DNA of 64,000 nt from Sitta carolinensis (Eukaryota > Chordata > Aves > Passeriformes > Sittidae). The DNA is taken from contig JAVUNC010000004.1 in assembly GCA_032173965.1 (NCBI GenBank), positions 124,001 through 188,000 of the forward strand, in the 5' to 3' direction. Position numbers and translations under genes: made by a program. Below are positions 10,068 through 25,000 of the stretch, in pieces. Numbering within the stretch: position 1 is the first letter of the stretch; the number at the start of each line of letters is the position of its first letter. The notes beneath the pieces were generated by a model. That model was not told the DNA's origin. It did no database searches and saw only the letters and a list, made by a program, of their open reading frames with translations.

Positions 10068-13000
10068 CTAAGATGACACAGTCACGGCCGTCAGGGCTCC
10101 ATTCCGAGTGTAGTAGAACTTGCTAAACGCCTCTTCAAGTAAACAGGTGAGTCTGCTCTGGTCAGCCTGGGGAGAACAAGGGCAGTGAGGGGTAAGCCCC
10201 ATCCACTCAAAGCTGAGAGCATGGCTGGAGTCCCCCTGCCTCCTCCCCCTGAAAAGGGCTGATGTGACATAAACCATTGAACCCTGAGAAAGGAACACAG
10301 GTCTATAGCCCTACCTGAGGTCCTGCTTACCTCACTGATGAATCCAAGCTGGACCAGTTCCGCTGCCAGCTCCTGGATGTTGTCATCTGCGACACAAGGA
10401 AAGGTGTCAGTCCTTGGTCCAAGCGTGCTGCTGGCCCCAGTGCTCCTTGGCAGGGGCAGAAGGGTACTCACTGGGATGAAGAAGGTACTTACTGGGCTGC
10501 AGGTCACAGCTCAAGTGTCGATTCAACTTGTCTTCCAGTTTCAGCAGCAGTGTCAGCTGCAGGGCAAAGAAATTCTGATGAGGAATTGCAGTCCTGCAGG
10601 CTGCCATGGCAAGCCCAAAGCAACCCTAGAAGTGCCCCCTGGGATGGGAACCAGCCCTGCAGAGCCCCCACTGAGATCTAGCAGAACAGCCACAGCAGTT
10701 CCATCCTGAACTGCAGCTGGCAGCACCATCCTGCACTGGAAGGCAGGACCTGGGGGTGGGCCCAGGTACCAGGTCAGCAGTAGGCACAGGCCTGGGTCAG
10801 GCTCTGGGGCCTGACAGTGGCAGCTGCAGCAAGGCAGAGTTACCCCAGGCAGCAGCAGCACGTCAGAGCCATGAGCCCTGCACAGCTGCCCTGGCCTCCC
10901 CCAGCTTGGCCAGACATAGAAACGTACGTGGTGCTTCACTCCCTCCTCCACAGACTCGATGTTGCACTGCATCAGCACCACCTGGAACAGAGGCACAGGC
11001 CCCATCAGCAGCTGCCCCACACCCCAGCCTGGGGGCGTGAGGCAGAGCCCCTGGAGTTTACCTTGCGGGTCTCCACCTCAGCAGGCTCTGGAGTTGGGGT
11101 TTTCACTGAAGGGGGAGCAATGGGAGATTTCACCACGACCTGCTGGGGCTGCTGGGGTCGTGGCATCCCAAAAGCTGTGAGGGGATAGATTCCATTCCTA
11201 CAAGGAAGGAGCAGCATCTGAGGTTATAACTCTCCAAAATTTTTCCAGTCTCACACACGATGGAAGTGTCTTTTTAAAAATCCCTCTTACCTCACATCCT
11301 CCAGGAACTTGTCCAGTTCGAGCGCTGGAGATTGTGAGAAGCTGGAAAACAAAATGTCCTAAGATGAGAAATTGTCTCACAGTACCATCCACCTGGGTCC
11401 CTTGGGGTGCAGTTTCAAATCCCCATGTCCTGAGCTGCGTCCACAGGCAGGATGGGTGTGGACAGAGGCAGCCACTGGTGTGACAAGCTCTTCTCTTCCC
11501 TTAAGGACATAACTATCTATAGGAGCTAAGGATGAGGCAGCAGTTATGGCAGAGCCTGTCTCACATCCCTCAGAACTGTGCAATGCAGTTATTTGGAGGG
11601 TGGCCCAATGACACTGTTCCTAGTGAGCTGTTTCACAAACACCTGCCGTACCAGGTCTCTGGTTGCAACAAACACTTGGAGCAGCCAAACCCCAGTCTCA
11701 AGGCTGCTCTGAATCATTCCAGAGACGAGGTAAGGACTGCAAAACTGCAGGAAGCCTGACAGGATATCCACAAATGCTTTAAGGGCTGCACACCTGCCTC
11801 AGCTGCCAGACCCCTCTCCAGCCCCTCCCACACTCGCAGCAGCTGGGATCATCCCACCCTCTAACACGGCAGCAGTTTTCAACTAAAATTTACAGGGTTT
11901 TTTTCTGGCAGCTTGGTTTGCATGGCAGTCTGATGAACCATGCAAAAATGATGCTGACATTTCAAATCACTGCTGCTTTATTTTCCTTTTCCAGCACCCC
12001 TGAGGTATGGCACTACCAAAAATCGAGTTCCAGGCTGGCACCACAGACAGCTGAGCCCACAGAGACTGACATCCCATGTAAGGATCTCTCTTGCACAGTT
12101 TTGGCTGTTCACTTGCTGACTTCAATTTTGAAACTTTATCAAAAACATTCCAAAGGGAATTTCACATTACTCCTTCCTAGCACTATGACAGCTGAAATAT
12201 CAGCTTTTGGAAGGGCCTCTATGGCTCAGAGTGCTGCTTATACAGAGCTGTTCTTCCTTGTCATCTTGGTTACTCTTGTTCAGCAGCCTGAGCATCCCAG
12301 AACTCTGGGCTCCCATGGAAGCACCCTAAGCTTCTCTGGAATACAGTATTCACATCTTAGTCTTCAGCCAATCCCTTGACAAGCCAAGGCTTTGTTATCC
12401 AAAATGTACATCACTTTTTTGGTACTCTGCTTGCTCCATATGTATTACAGTCACTGCCTTAGGGAGCCACCCCTACAGTGTAAGTAGTGCTGTGTGTCAC
12501 TGACAGCTGCCTCAACTGCCTTTCCCTGTGCATAGTGTGGAATAAGATGCTCCATTAGGAAAACACTGAGGAACCTTTTCTCTGAAGTGCTGGACTCCAT
12601 CTGGCTAGTCTGTGATTGGTCAGAGCACCTCCCCAAACTGTTCAGCCATGTTCTGCTCTAACTATAGTGTTCATTTCATCCGTCCGTTTGTGGAACAATT
12701 GATCTCAGCTGTACAGAATCTGCTCCCAGGAAACAGGTGCCAGGTCTCCTTCACCCAGGAATAATCCTCCCCAGAAATGTGTGTGCCCAGACAGTGACTG
12801 CTCCTTCACCTCCAGCCCCACCAGCTCCCACTGGCACCCAGTCAGTGGGGGAACACCAACGCTGAGGTGATGGGCAGGGAGGGTCCCGGTGCTCACACCA
12901 GTGCCTCAGCACTGCTCCCTGGGCAGCCCCCCGAGCACACCATGGGCACTCACATCATCTTGACTCCTTCCCTGTCCTCGTGATTGATCTCTGCCAACAC

Positions 13001-16000
13001 TGCGTTCATGTCGAGATTTTTGGTCATTTCTTCTAAAGCATTTTCGGGAATCATATCTATTAAAGAAAAAAAAAGTAACTTAGAGCAACTGCAGTTCCTC
13101 TCCAGCCTTAGAAAGGCAATGAAAAGTGCAGAGGTCTTATGCTCTCTGAAGATCTCGGAGCAGGTCGGGCACCATGGCCCTCCCAGCCCCACAGCTGTGT
13201 GTGACAGCCGGTACCTGCAGGGCAGGCAGGGCTGTTCCCAGGGTGCCAGCTCACTGGGGTGAGCACTGGCAGCTCTGCAAAGCTCTGCAGGGCACTGACC
13301 CACGTGGGGATGTGGCTCCCAGGGCTGTGTACTCACGCTGGTGCCCGACGATGCAGTGAGCAGCCAACAGCTTCAGCGAAGGCACCTCAAAGAGCGCCTG
13401 GTGGAAGAGGAGCTCCCGGGCCGTGGGGCGCCTGCCAGGGTCCTGTTCGAGACACTTCTGAATGAACTCCTAAAGACAAAACCTGCGTGAGACACCAAGC
13501 AATGGCACCAGAGCAATTCAGGGCACCAGCCCCCCGGGGCTCACCCGCTGCAGGGGGTCCTCCAGCAGCTGGATGGCACTGTTGATGGCCTCCTGCGGCA
13601 CATAGGATGACTCCCCGTTCCCCTGGATCTCCAGCACCGCCATCTGTAAACAGAGAGCAGAGCGTCAGACTCCACTGGGAATGGCAGACTGCACAGGAGA
13701 CGGGCTCAAGGAGACCACTGCCAAGCATGAGATCACCACGGCCGAGCTGCTTGGGGGTACTTAAGGTCACATTTGGAGAGACAGAGAGAATGGCTGCCTC
13801 ATTACACCAGCTTGCTCCTAGTACCCCAAGACCGCCAGGGAGCTCTGGGAACTCTGCCAGCAACAACCTGGACAGTAAGTGTCTCCTTCATTTTGAACCT
13901 CATGATCCATTGGCCTGTTATTCTGTTTGATGATTCCATAATGAAGCAGTGACTGGGTCACTGCCAGGATCTGACAGTGTCCCTTCTGGCTGTGTGAATA
14001 GCTCTGTGTCGCAGAACAAGAGCAAGCACACAACAAGAATGGGCTCCAGCCAACTACACAGACACTAATTCCCAGCTAGGAAAGGCTGGAAAATATTGCA
14101 GAGAATGTCTCTGCATTCAGCTTAAGTTTTGTTTCCTAAAAGTTGCATTTTTCCACAGTTCTCTTCCTGCTTCACTAATGGAATACACAGCACAGGTTGA
14201 GGGTTCCTTGTGTTGGCTCTTTCTAACAATTCTTCTCAGAAAATACTCCTAACAACAACTCCCATTACCTGGACTTGGACCTACTGACTGCAAAGACAGA
14301 GGAAGCATGAAACTGCTACGACCAGGTATGTCAGACTCACATCAACTGCAACCAGCACCTCTATCAAATGGGCACGGGCTGGCCCTGAAAAAGTGATAGA
14401 CTACAGCTGTCCTCTGCTCCAAACACCCGATGCACTGGTCATACTCATGGACACTACATAACAGTTGGCAGCAGTGACTATTCCCTCCAGCCAGTGAGTC
14501 TGACTTCAGGACTGGCCAAGACCTGCTAAGTAATTCATTACCCGTTAGGAATTTTGAGAAGAACTACAAATCACTGAGCCATTTACTTCTTAGTGAGGTC
14601 CTTGGGGGAGCCTCCATAGGGACCCTCCAAGGCAAAGTACACTTGGCTCTGAGAACAAAAGTCACTTGTCACCAAGCAAACCCACCCATGGCCACAGCCT
14701 TTCCAGAGCTATCTCTTTGCTCAGATTCATCATCTCTGTCCCACAGTCCACGTTCAACACTCACCTCCAGTGCACACATCCCAAAGGAGTAGATGTCCAC
14801 AGCAGTGGTGACATTGGCAACTTCTGTAACACAGAAATAGCCTTGTTATCAGTCAGCTCTGCATGCAGCAGCACCACTCTGCACCAGGCTGGGACAGTCC
14901 TGCAGCTTCTCCCTCCTCTGCTACCAAAGAACAGAGGAGCTGAAGCATTTCATCAGGCAAATGACTCAGAACTGTTAATGTGGCATCCATCAGGAGCCTG
15001 GAACTGAGAACAAGGTGCAGGACAGCCTGGAAGCATCAGTAAGGCCAAAAAGCCCCCAGGCTTGCAGCCACAGCCCCACCGTACCTCCATATTCTGGGGC
15101 AAAGAAGTGCAGGTTCTTCTGCTCCTCGCGGCAGGTCTTCACATGGTTGTTAATTGTGTCCGGTGCCACTAGAAGAAAACCAGGAATGCTTAGGATACAG
15201 GAAGCCATAGCTCATCCCTGATGAAATCCCAGGGAAACGCCTGCAACTCCAGGCCCTTGACGCCCAAAGGGGCAGAATGGTGGCGTTAAGGTGAGTCTTC
15301 ACAGCCTTCATCTCTTGTCACCTGCCCTGACCCAATACATTCCTGCATTTTTTTCCTTGGCAGCTTAGCACCACTCTCCAAGGGCAAACCTGGAGACCAC
15401 AACTGCTGCCTACTGAGAAGACAAGGTGGGAACAACTCCCAGTTGAAATGCCTAACTTCAATCAAACCTATAGCATTTGTCACAAGCAACTCATTCAGAA
15501 CAGCAGCCTAAGGAACACCCACAGATGCCAAGGGCATTGCAATCGGTCACCACCTCAGAGTTCTGGGAGGATGGACCTACCAGGCAACTGTTCCACATTT
15601 CAGGAGGATGCTGGTGCCAAAGTGTCTCCAAACAAGAATCAAGCCAAGCTGCTGAAGGAAGGAAGGTGATCACCCAGACAGCAGAACCTCCCAGCAGCCA
15701 GCACCTCCACAAACCACTCAGAGCTGTGGGGAAGAAATAACTCGCAGCCACAAGAACAGTGAGCAGAGCACAAATATGGACCCACATGAAAAGATAAGCC
15801 TTTGGGACAGCCACCTCTGCAGAGACTGAAAACAACTCTCTGAACTACACAGCTGTCTCTGCCAGGGAGAAACCCTGAGGTGGGCAGGGAGCACAGGGCC
15901 ACCACCCATTTGAAGCTCTGCTGTCACTGGGAATGTGCCCAGACCCAGAGTCTCAGGCCTGTGTCCCACCTGGGGACCTTCCTGTGCAATCACAATCGGT

Positions 16001-19000
16001 CCTCGTCTGTACTGGCACGGTGTGGATTGACACGGGACGTGCCAAACCACTTGTATTTTTCCACACCAAAGAAGATTCCCAGCTGAGTGACCAGTTTCAG
16101 AGAGGAGATGTTCTCTGGGCTCCAGACAGACAAGAAGAACCTCCCTTGGTAACTCAGCTCAGCCTTGCTGCATGGCACATCCCAAATCAAGGACATGATT
16201 ACCCAATCCAAGCGCTGGAAGCAGAGCTTGATCCAACAGCTAGGGGCTTCTTTACCAACCAACCATTCACAAGTACCAGCTTTCTATTCCCTGTGTTAGC
16301 TCTGATCCTAGGAGTCCAGCACCATGACTTCATTCCTAGTGCTCACCTGTTCCCAGATATCACCAGATCCTCTCACCTTCACATCACCAAGCAACATAAG
16401 CTACATTTTTTTTTTCCTCTTTCTCCTATGACCTGTTTTCCTAGGGACTGCTTTAGACAAGTTCTGGCCAGGGCCATGCATCATCACACCAGTTCTCTCC
16501 ACTGGGGACTCTGCCCCAAAGGATTCCAACACTCCCCACATGACAAGTTACTCGAAGCCTCCCTCAAGGAGCCAGAAAATGTCTGATCCTCATCAGCATC
16601 CAAGATGAGCTCTGGACTTCTATTCACCTGAGTCAGTTACAACTGGAGTTTGCCCAGTCCTCCGCTCTGGACTGGATGTGTTCCTGTGCTGCTGGAGCCA
16701 ATCCCTCAGCTCCAACCCTGTCACCACACATCCACCCAGTGCCAGACCTGGCACACAGAGTAAAGCACCCCTGCCTTGTCCAGCACACTGGGTTCTCATA
16801 CCAGGCATTCTAAAGAGAAGATTTAAGGCTTCAGAAACCCTACTATTCCAACATCAGGATTATATTGTTGTTTATGGGATCCTGGATGCCTCTGTGCCCA
16901 ATGCAGTGTACAGGAACTATGATACAGATGTTTGTGATACCTGTTAAACCTGCAGCTACTGCAGGCATGTCAGAGGGACTCCCAGCGACAAAACAGACCA
17001 TCTGGGGAGAGAAAATAACTTACTTTTTGACTCTTCTATGTGTTCTGCCTTTCTTATCAGTACAATGCATTGTAAGAGGAAAGAAGGACCAAAAACTCAA
17101 CAAACCAGTCCTGCCAAATATGGAGCAGAATCAGCCAAGGAAAGTCACTCCCCACACAATGTTGTGATCCAGTGTCTTTAAATCCTGTTATGATCACATA
17201 TTGGATAGCAAGGGCCAGTACACTGTCCAGGCACTCTGTTCATTTAAGGACAAGGATGAGGCAGTAATCAATCACAGAACCTATTATCAACAGAAACCTC
17301 AGCAGTGACAGCTGACACACTTCTATACCAGACAGGCTGGTAGAGTGGAAGTCTAGCCCAGCCTCCATCTATAGTGTCCTTAATGAGCTTTATAATCAAC
17401 TCCTCTGCATCTGGGTCCTACAGACCTTCTGCAGTAGCATCAGCATTTCTGGAAAGAACTGAGCTCACACTGTCTGTGGGCCCCTCCCACTCAGACACAC
17501 TGAACTGACAGGCAGCTCTGAATTTGTTGCTGTGGGTCAGCCAGGGACCCGTCCCCCTCTGGTACTCTGGTCCTTGTGCTTCCTAACTTGCTGAGTCCCT
17601 CTGGAGTGTTTTTCCATCACTGTTGCAGAGATTGGCTCTGCAGCTGGGTTTGATCAGCCACACTTGGCAGGGAATCTGCCTGTTTCAGCCATTTCTATCC
17701 CAGCTCACATGCAGCTTGGCTGAGGTGACAGGTGTCACCTCACTGTGCTGTTGCAGAGCAGAGGCAGCACAGGGTCAAAGACAGCAGACATGCAGAATCT
17801 CCCACGTGTCTGAGCTAAGCAGGGACAGCCCTGCCAAACACAGTCCTGCTCTGTTCACTAACAGCACAACATGCTTCTGAGGTCAGCTCTGAAAAACTTC
17901 CTGTAGGTGTGTTCCACACAGCAGGCAGAAATGCTGTAACAACTGTGAGAGGATTTTAGATGGTAAGACAAGAAACTTTGGGTTTGGTCTGGTCACTGTT
18001 GCAGGTCACATTGATGCATGGACCACTTAGCCCTGACAGGGGCTTGAGAGCTTCACCTGAGCCTACATTTTAAACCAGCCTCCTGACTGTACAAGGTAAG
18101 AACACACACCTGAAGTTACCTCTGACACATGCTCTCTGCCTGACTCACACGTGGCTGCTATCTGCCACTTATACACCTACTTCTGTATTCTCAAACTGGC
18201 TCCATGCTGTGCATGGTTGGATGGATAAGGCTGAGGACGGCTATTAATGGAGACAAATGATAAAGCCCACAAAGGAAAGTCAGATCACCAACAAAAACGA
18301 ATGTGTCTCTCAGCCACAAGAAGGTGACTAAAAAGGGCAGCTTACAAGACAAAGCCCCATGGGAATTGACAAGTCTGGTGGGCAATTAGCAGAGATGAAT
18401 TTTAGAAAAAGGTTCAGCCAAATACAGTGTCTGAGCATAGCAGGTGATAGGAAAAGATGTGAAGAACAGCAGAGGCTAGGACAAGAAACACATCTATGAC
18501 AAGCTGAACTCAATCTAGCAACAAAAGCAAAAAAAGAGATAGTCAGCATTGCTATAGGAACATGCTGTAGCTGGTCAGGCTTCTCAAAGCCAGAAGAGCA
18601 TGCAAAAAAAGTTGGCCAGAGTAAGTGGACAGCCTGTGTGCTCACTGGATGTTAGCAGTGCCAGCCAAGGAAGCGACGGTGGCAGAGTCACCTGGGCATC
18701 CAGCCCCTGCTCTGGGACACTCCAGGCTGCAGGGGACATTTCCCTCTGGTGCAGTGTCCGTCTCACACCCCTTTGTTCTGCACTCTGACCTCCCTCCTGG
18801 CAGGCAGGAAGGGTCCCCTGTCCCACAGCCCTCCCTCCCCTGCAGCAGCCACTGAGCTGCTCAGGTCCCTGCAGGCAGGACAGCCTGCTGCAAAGCAGAA
18901 CACGACTGCCTCCTCAGCCAGGGGCTCAGTGCCCTGGCCCACAGACAGCAGGGGAGCCCAGGTGCCAGTGAGAAGGACCAACAACTGACCTGCAAGATTG

Positions 19001-22000
19001 CCCAGGCTGGCTGTGCACCCAGCAATGGGACAGCTGACCATTGCACCACCAGGGACCCGACAATTATCAACTGAACCCCAGACCAACTCTGCAGCTATAA
19101 AGGGGTGACCACAGGGCCAGGGGAGGTATGAGGCCACATTATTATCCCCTGCATTCATATGCCCTAGACACTCTCACTGCCACAAAAGGGTACAAGGCTG
19201 CACAAAGCCACGACGTTACAGAGTTTGCTTTCTCTGCACACAGCCATGACAAAAGCTTTTTTATTAGGGAGAGCAAGGCCTAGAAAATAAGGAACTAGGA
19301 AGCTATTTGGCATAAAAAGAAGCATACAGCCATTAAACAAGGAGTCAAACAGGAAGAAGTGTCAGATTTCTGCTGATCACAGAATAAAGGCCTACAGCCT
19401 TCAGATCCGTATCAGGAATTGCAAACAGTGTTTGCAAAATGTCTGCAACACTGAGTCACCAGAAGAAAGAGGATTTTATTATTTTTAACAGTTGAGTATC
19501 ATAAGTTGAAGGGGCAAATAGATTCTGTGTATGAAAAGTTCACTACACACTGTTCCCAGTGCCAGGTAAAGCTCCCCATGTGCTTAGACACATATGCACT
19601 CCTGCCACATCCACTGACATGGCTTCCATTGAAACCAACCTCTGCCAAAACACTGCCCACGGTTCCCTCCAGAGAAAACACTGCTGGAGCAGAATCAGTG
19701 GTACTGGCAGTAAACAGTAGCCTTCTCCACAAAAACTGGAGAAGGCTCCTCTTCACAGAAATGAATGCAGAATCAAAATTATGGCATGGCTCATGGGGGA
19801 CGAGACCAGCAGAGGTCACCTTGTCCAAGCCCCCTGTTCCAGCAGGGACACCCAGAGCTGGTTGCCCAGGACCGTGCCTAGATGGATTTTGGGTAACTCC
19901 AAGAATGGAGACTCCATCACTGCCTTGGGCAACCTGTGCTTGTGCCACCACCACACTGAGAATGTCTGGGGTCCAGCCTGTGCCTGGCCTCTGGTCCTGT
20001 CCCTGGGCACCCCCAGGATCCCCGGGCTCACCTGCACACACCTGCCCAGGGCTGGCACCCCTGGGATCCCCGGGCTCACCTGCACACACCTCCGGGCACC
20101 ACGGGCTCCGCACACCCCGCCCGGCTCACCTGCACACACCTGCCCAGGGCTGGCACCCCCAGGCTCACCTGCACACACCTGCCCAGGGCTGGCACCCCCA
20201 GGCTCACCTGCACACACCTGCCCGGGCTGGCACCCCTGGGCTCACACCTGCACACACCTGCCCAGGGCTGGCACCCCGGGCTCACCTGCACACACCTGCC
20301 CAGGGCTGGCACCAACCCACACTGCCGGCTACCCCCAGGCTCACCTGCACACACCTGCCCAGGGCTGGCACCCCAGGTCCCAGGCTCACTGCACACACCT
20401 GCCCAGGGCTGGCACCCCTGGCTCACCTGCACACACCTGCCCAGGGCTGGCACCCCCACCGGCTCACCTGCACACACCTGCCCAGGGCTGGCCCCAATCC
20501 CAGGCTCACCTGCACACACCTGCCCAGGGCTGGCACCCCCAGGCTCACCTGCACACACCTGCCCAGGGCTGGCACCCCCAGGCTCACCTGCACACACCTG
20601 CCCAGGGCTGGCACCCCCAGGCTCACCTGCACACACCTGCCCAGGGCTGGCACCCCCAGGCTCACCTGCACACGCCAGGCTGCACCCAGCACGACACACT
20701 GCCCAGGGCTGGCACCCCCAGGCTCACCTGCACACACCTGCCCAGGGCTGGCACCCCCAGGCTCACCTGCACACACCTGCCCAGGGCTGGCACCCCAGGC
20801 TCACCTGCACACACCTGCCCAGGGCTGGCACCCCAGCACCCCCGGGCTCTGCCCAGGGCTGAGCAGCCACAGCTCCCTCAGCCTCCCCAGCAGACGCTCC
20901 AGCCCTGCAGCAGCACGGGGTGCTCGGGGCTGTCCCCAGCTGTCCCTCGTGCCCTGGGGAGCCAGTGCTGGGCCAGGATCTCCAGGGTGGCTTCATGAGC
21001 ACTTAGCTGAGGGCCAGGACCATCCCCTCCCTCCTCTGGCAAGGTTCTGCCTAATGCAGCCCAGGGCATAATCAGCTACTTTTGGGGCCAGGGCACACAC
21101 TGGTGTCAATGAGCCACAGAAGGACATGGTCACATTGTGTCACAGTTCTCATGAAGTGGTATTTTTACATTTAAAAGAATACTTAGAGTTCTAAGTTGAC
21201 ATGTTTGACCACATCCATTACATGGAAACAGAAAGTGGATGTAGGCAGAGCAGGAAAAACAAGAACAGATAAAAAGGAGCTGTAAGATTACTACCTGTCA
21301 ATCCTGGCTGCATGCAGGCTCTTAAACAGGGACTTAGGAGCTTATTGGCACTTTATCTGAAAGAGTTCATGACACAAACAACTTCATCCCTAACAAAGTG
21401 TGTTGGGAGATCAGAAATCTGCCCCCAAAACCAAGCTCCATGCCCTAGACTAGAAGAATGAAGGTTTCACTGACCATGCAAACCCCTGCTTGGGCTACAC
21501 CATCTAACTGCAATGCAATATTAGTATGAAAAAGATACACATGTTCACATCACAGTGCAAGAACTACATGCAATTAGAAAAAATAAGAGCAGACATTTCA
21601 CTGAAATGCTACAGACTGAGCTACTCTGGAGGAATCATCTACTCCCAGAAGACAGAGGCACACTAGAAAACAAGTCCTCACAAACAGGACTGTGAAGATG
21701 ATTTCTGTTGTGAGCAGCTCTGCTTAACAGAAGCAGGGATTGAACCAATATAAATGCACATTCTAAAACGCAATTAGGGTCCACAAGATCAAGAACTTCA
21801 AGTACAACTTTCCCAAATTTCAAAGTCCACATCTTTGATTATCATTTTTCCACATGCCGAAGGGTCCTTGGGAGATTTAACCTACAGCAAAGCTCACCCT
21901 TGGAAGCAGGTGCCAGAGTGCAAACACTGCTTGGCCCACACAGTTCCAGACCTAAACCATAAACCTGTCCAGGCTGGGAGGGACCTCTTGACAAGACAGC

Positions 22001-25000
22001 TCACCTCCTGCTCAGGCACAGCCAGACACCACTGGCTGCCTTTGCTGGTTTGTGTTTAAGTGATCTTTTCAGAACTGGCACAAAGGAGCTTCCTAAACTG
22101 CTGAGGTCCCCAAAGCCCTCAACCAAAGGGCCCTGAAAGGATGAGAAACCTGCAACTGCTGTGCTAATATGAGAATGGGTGAATGAAAATCTGGATGACT
22201 ATAATCCACAAGCCGTGCCCATTGGGAAAGTCACATAAAAGCAGAGAAAAACAGAGCTGAACAAAACTGAAGCAGCAATGCCTTCAGTGCAACACAGAAA
22301 TAACAATGACCTCAGAAAATAGATGTTCCACATATGGTGCACTAAACAGAGACATTTAAACCTTTTAAAATATCTTTAACTGAAAAGAACAACCAGTCTA
22401 GATGATCACTGTTGTCTGGTGTTTTCATGAATGAGGCAAGTCCCAGCAGCACACACACAGAAGGAACAGTGAGCTAGGGAAATAAGTACTAGGAGCAAGA
22501 GCCGGATTTTAAACCTTCTGCAAAATAAAAATGAGTTTATTACTATCACAGCATAGAAGGAGGAAAACCTTTGCAACAAGGCCACCAAGGTCACCAGTTC
22601 TCACCAGTAAACTGGACCTTAAAAATTCCACCACCCTCCCCCAGACAAACACACTGAACACATGGTCATGAGGAGGCTGCTGGAACTTCCAACATAGACA
22701 GAACCCATGGATTGCCACTCAGCCATGGCTGCTCCTCCTACTTTAAGATCTGTGCTTACACAAAAACCCAGGGCAGGTCTCTGGAACTGTTTCTGCCACT
22801 CTAGTAATCACAGCAGCAGCAACAGCATTGTAGCATTACAATTAAAATCAACCTCATACTATTCAACCCAGTCTGTTCAACAGTTTCTCAAGAAAAATCC
22901 AAATGTGAAGTGCCTTCACTTGGAGACAGGCTTTTACACCGAGTTTCACAGAAAACACAGACCCAGGGCAGACAAAGCTTTTTAAAAAAAATGCCACCCC
23001 AAAAGTAGCCTGGATCCAACCCTGGCCATTCTGAAGCCTTCTAGACAAAAAGTTCCACTCAAAACTATTTCCTTGCCCAGTCTCATTCCCAGCAGCACCT
23101 GTCATCACAGACAAACCTTATGAATATCTGCCTTAGCTGTGCCAAGTTTCTAAGGAACCAAAAATGTTTGGCTTGGTAGAGTATGTGCTTGACTCACACA
23201 TAAAACTGTTCAGTTAGAAAAGTTAAACTACATCAATTCATGTTACATCTTCCTAAATCAATACAAGCATGCCATTTTTATGGCAGATTTTTCTATGTCT
23301 GATGACTTCAATTATGCATTATTTTCCCTTTAAAACCACACCTGCCATAGTTGAAGAAATAAGAAAGCCAGATCCAAGATATCCTACTAACCTCTTATTT
23401 CTACATCACCTCAGGTGTCTGTTAAGAAAGTGGAAACCAGCATGACATTTAAAGATCAGGCAACAAAATCCAAGGGAGTGAAGTGATAACTAAAATAAGA
23501 TTAGTTATGAAAGCATGTCACTCACAGCCTCATTAGCTCAATGCTCAAGCAAAACAGAAGCCTTACACCCTAGATTTAGTGTTTTCAAATCCAAATCACT
23601 GCTCAAGATCTAAGGCTTAAACAATCCCCAGCTGTCATATCAACAGTACCTCCTGGTACAACAGACTGTTAGAACAAATTCCCAACAAACCATCCAGGAA
23701 AGCTCAGCATTCCAAGGCCATCTGATGCTGTTCCAGCACAGGTGAGGTACCACAGCATCTCCTTATGCCTGCAGAGTGCTGGTTCAGGCTTCTCCTGTCC
23801 TTCTAGAACCAGGGCCTTTGACTTGATTTTGGAGAGATGGCTGGCCAGCCCTCAGTGTGCCTGAGCCCAGGCTCAGTCAGGTTCCCACTTTGTGGGCCTG
23901 CTCCTGGACCAGGCTGCTGGCTGCCTGCCTGCCACCCTGCAGCCAGCCCCAGGGACACCTGCCCTCCTCAGGACTCCTCAAGCCCTGCCTACATCACATC
24001 CCCCGCAGCTACACCAGACCCCAGACTGAGCTCTCCAGGAGCCTCTGCTCTGCTGGCGATGCAGAGTGGCACAGCACGTCCTCCTGGAAGGCACAGAGCC
24101 CATCTGGTCAGGCCCTTGCCCTTTCCACCACTTCAGCTGACGGTTGGTAGGCTCCCAACTCAGTAGAAACAAACTCTAACCATCGAGAACAACCCTGATG
24201 GCAAAGAATAAAATAAAATAAAATATTATTTTAAATGTAAACATGGTGTTCTATGCGATAGGGTTACAAATTGCAGCACTCAAATCCTTCTCTGGCTCCC
24301 ACCAGCCCAACTCCCTCCTCATATGCACAGATCTCCCCAAAACCAAAGATTTATCTGGGGAAACATCAACAGCCAAGCTTACTTCAATACAGGGACTCAC
24401 TGGGGGCAGAAGAGATCTGGCCATCAGGAGCCAGACACATTCACTGAAACATTCATCTTAAAACCAACACATCTAAGGAGTTCAAACTACAAGCAAGCAA
24501 TTGGATAGCCAAGCACACAGTGGGGGCTAGTCCAGGGCTGGGTCCCAGCCAAGGGCAGCAGAGCAGCAGCAGGGAAGAGCCTAATGGACGTGGGAAGTTC
24601 AGCTGGGAAGAGCTCAGAACAAGGCATGGCTTGTTGACATGCAGGAGCCAGCATGCACAGGGCCCGTGGACTAGCACACGCTAAGAACATGGAGAGGAAG
24701 AAAACTAACAACCAGGAGACTTCACAAAGGGCAGTGCTCCCTCTCTGTAAGGCTCTGGCCAAGAGCACGAGGAACTGTTTGCATCCCAGCACAGAACACA
24801 AGCTCTCCAAGCAGGATGCACCTAAGCCAAACAGTTTTACACGCAGCCTTATAGCAAGGGAACACTGTAAATAGATCAGTGTGTATGTTTGTGTGTTACA
24901 AATATAGATACACACACATATATATATAAATATATATATACAGATACACACAGAGATAAAATCATGTACATGACATAAGTGGAGTCACATCACAGGAGCG

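Noticed and set aside
20028..20835. Regular direct repeats considered as a CRISPR array
   Set aside because: Units are contiguous with no unique spacers, and the host is a vertebrate.
19506..21071. 521-codon open reading frame with regular [14 protein letters not shown] repeats
   Set aside because: It is the + strand translation of the 39-bp minisatellite. Several frames on both strands are open because the unit has no stop codons, and it lies in an NRBP1 intron with no promoter.
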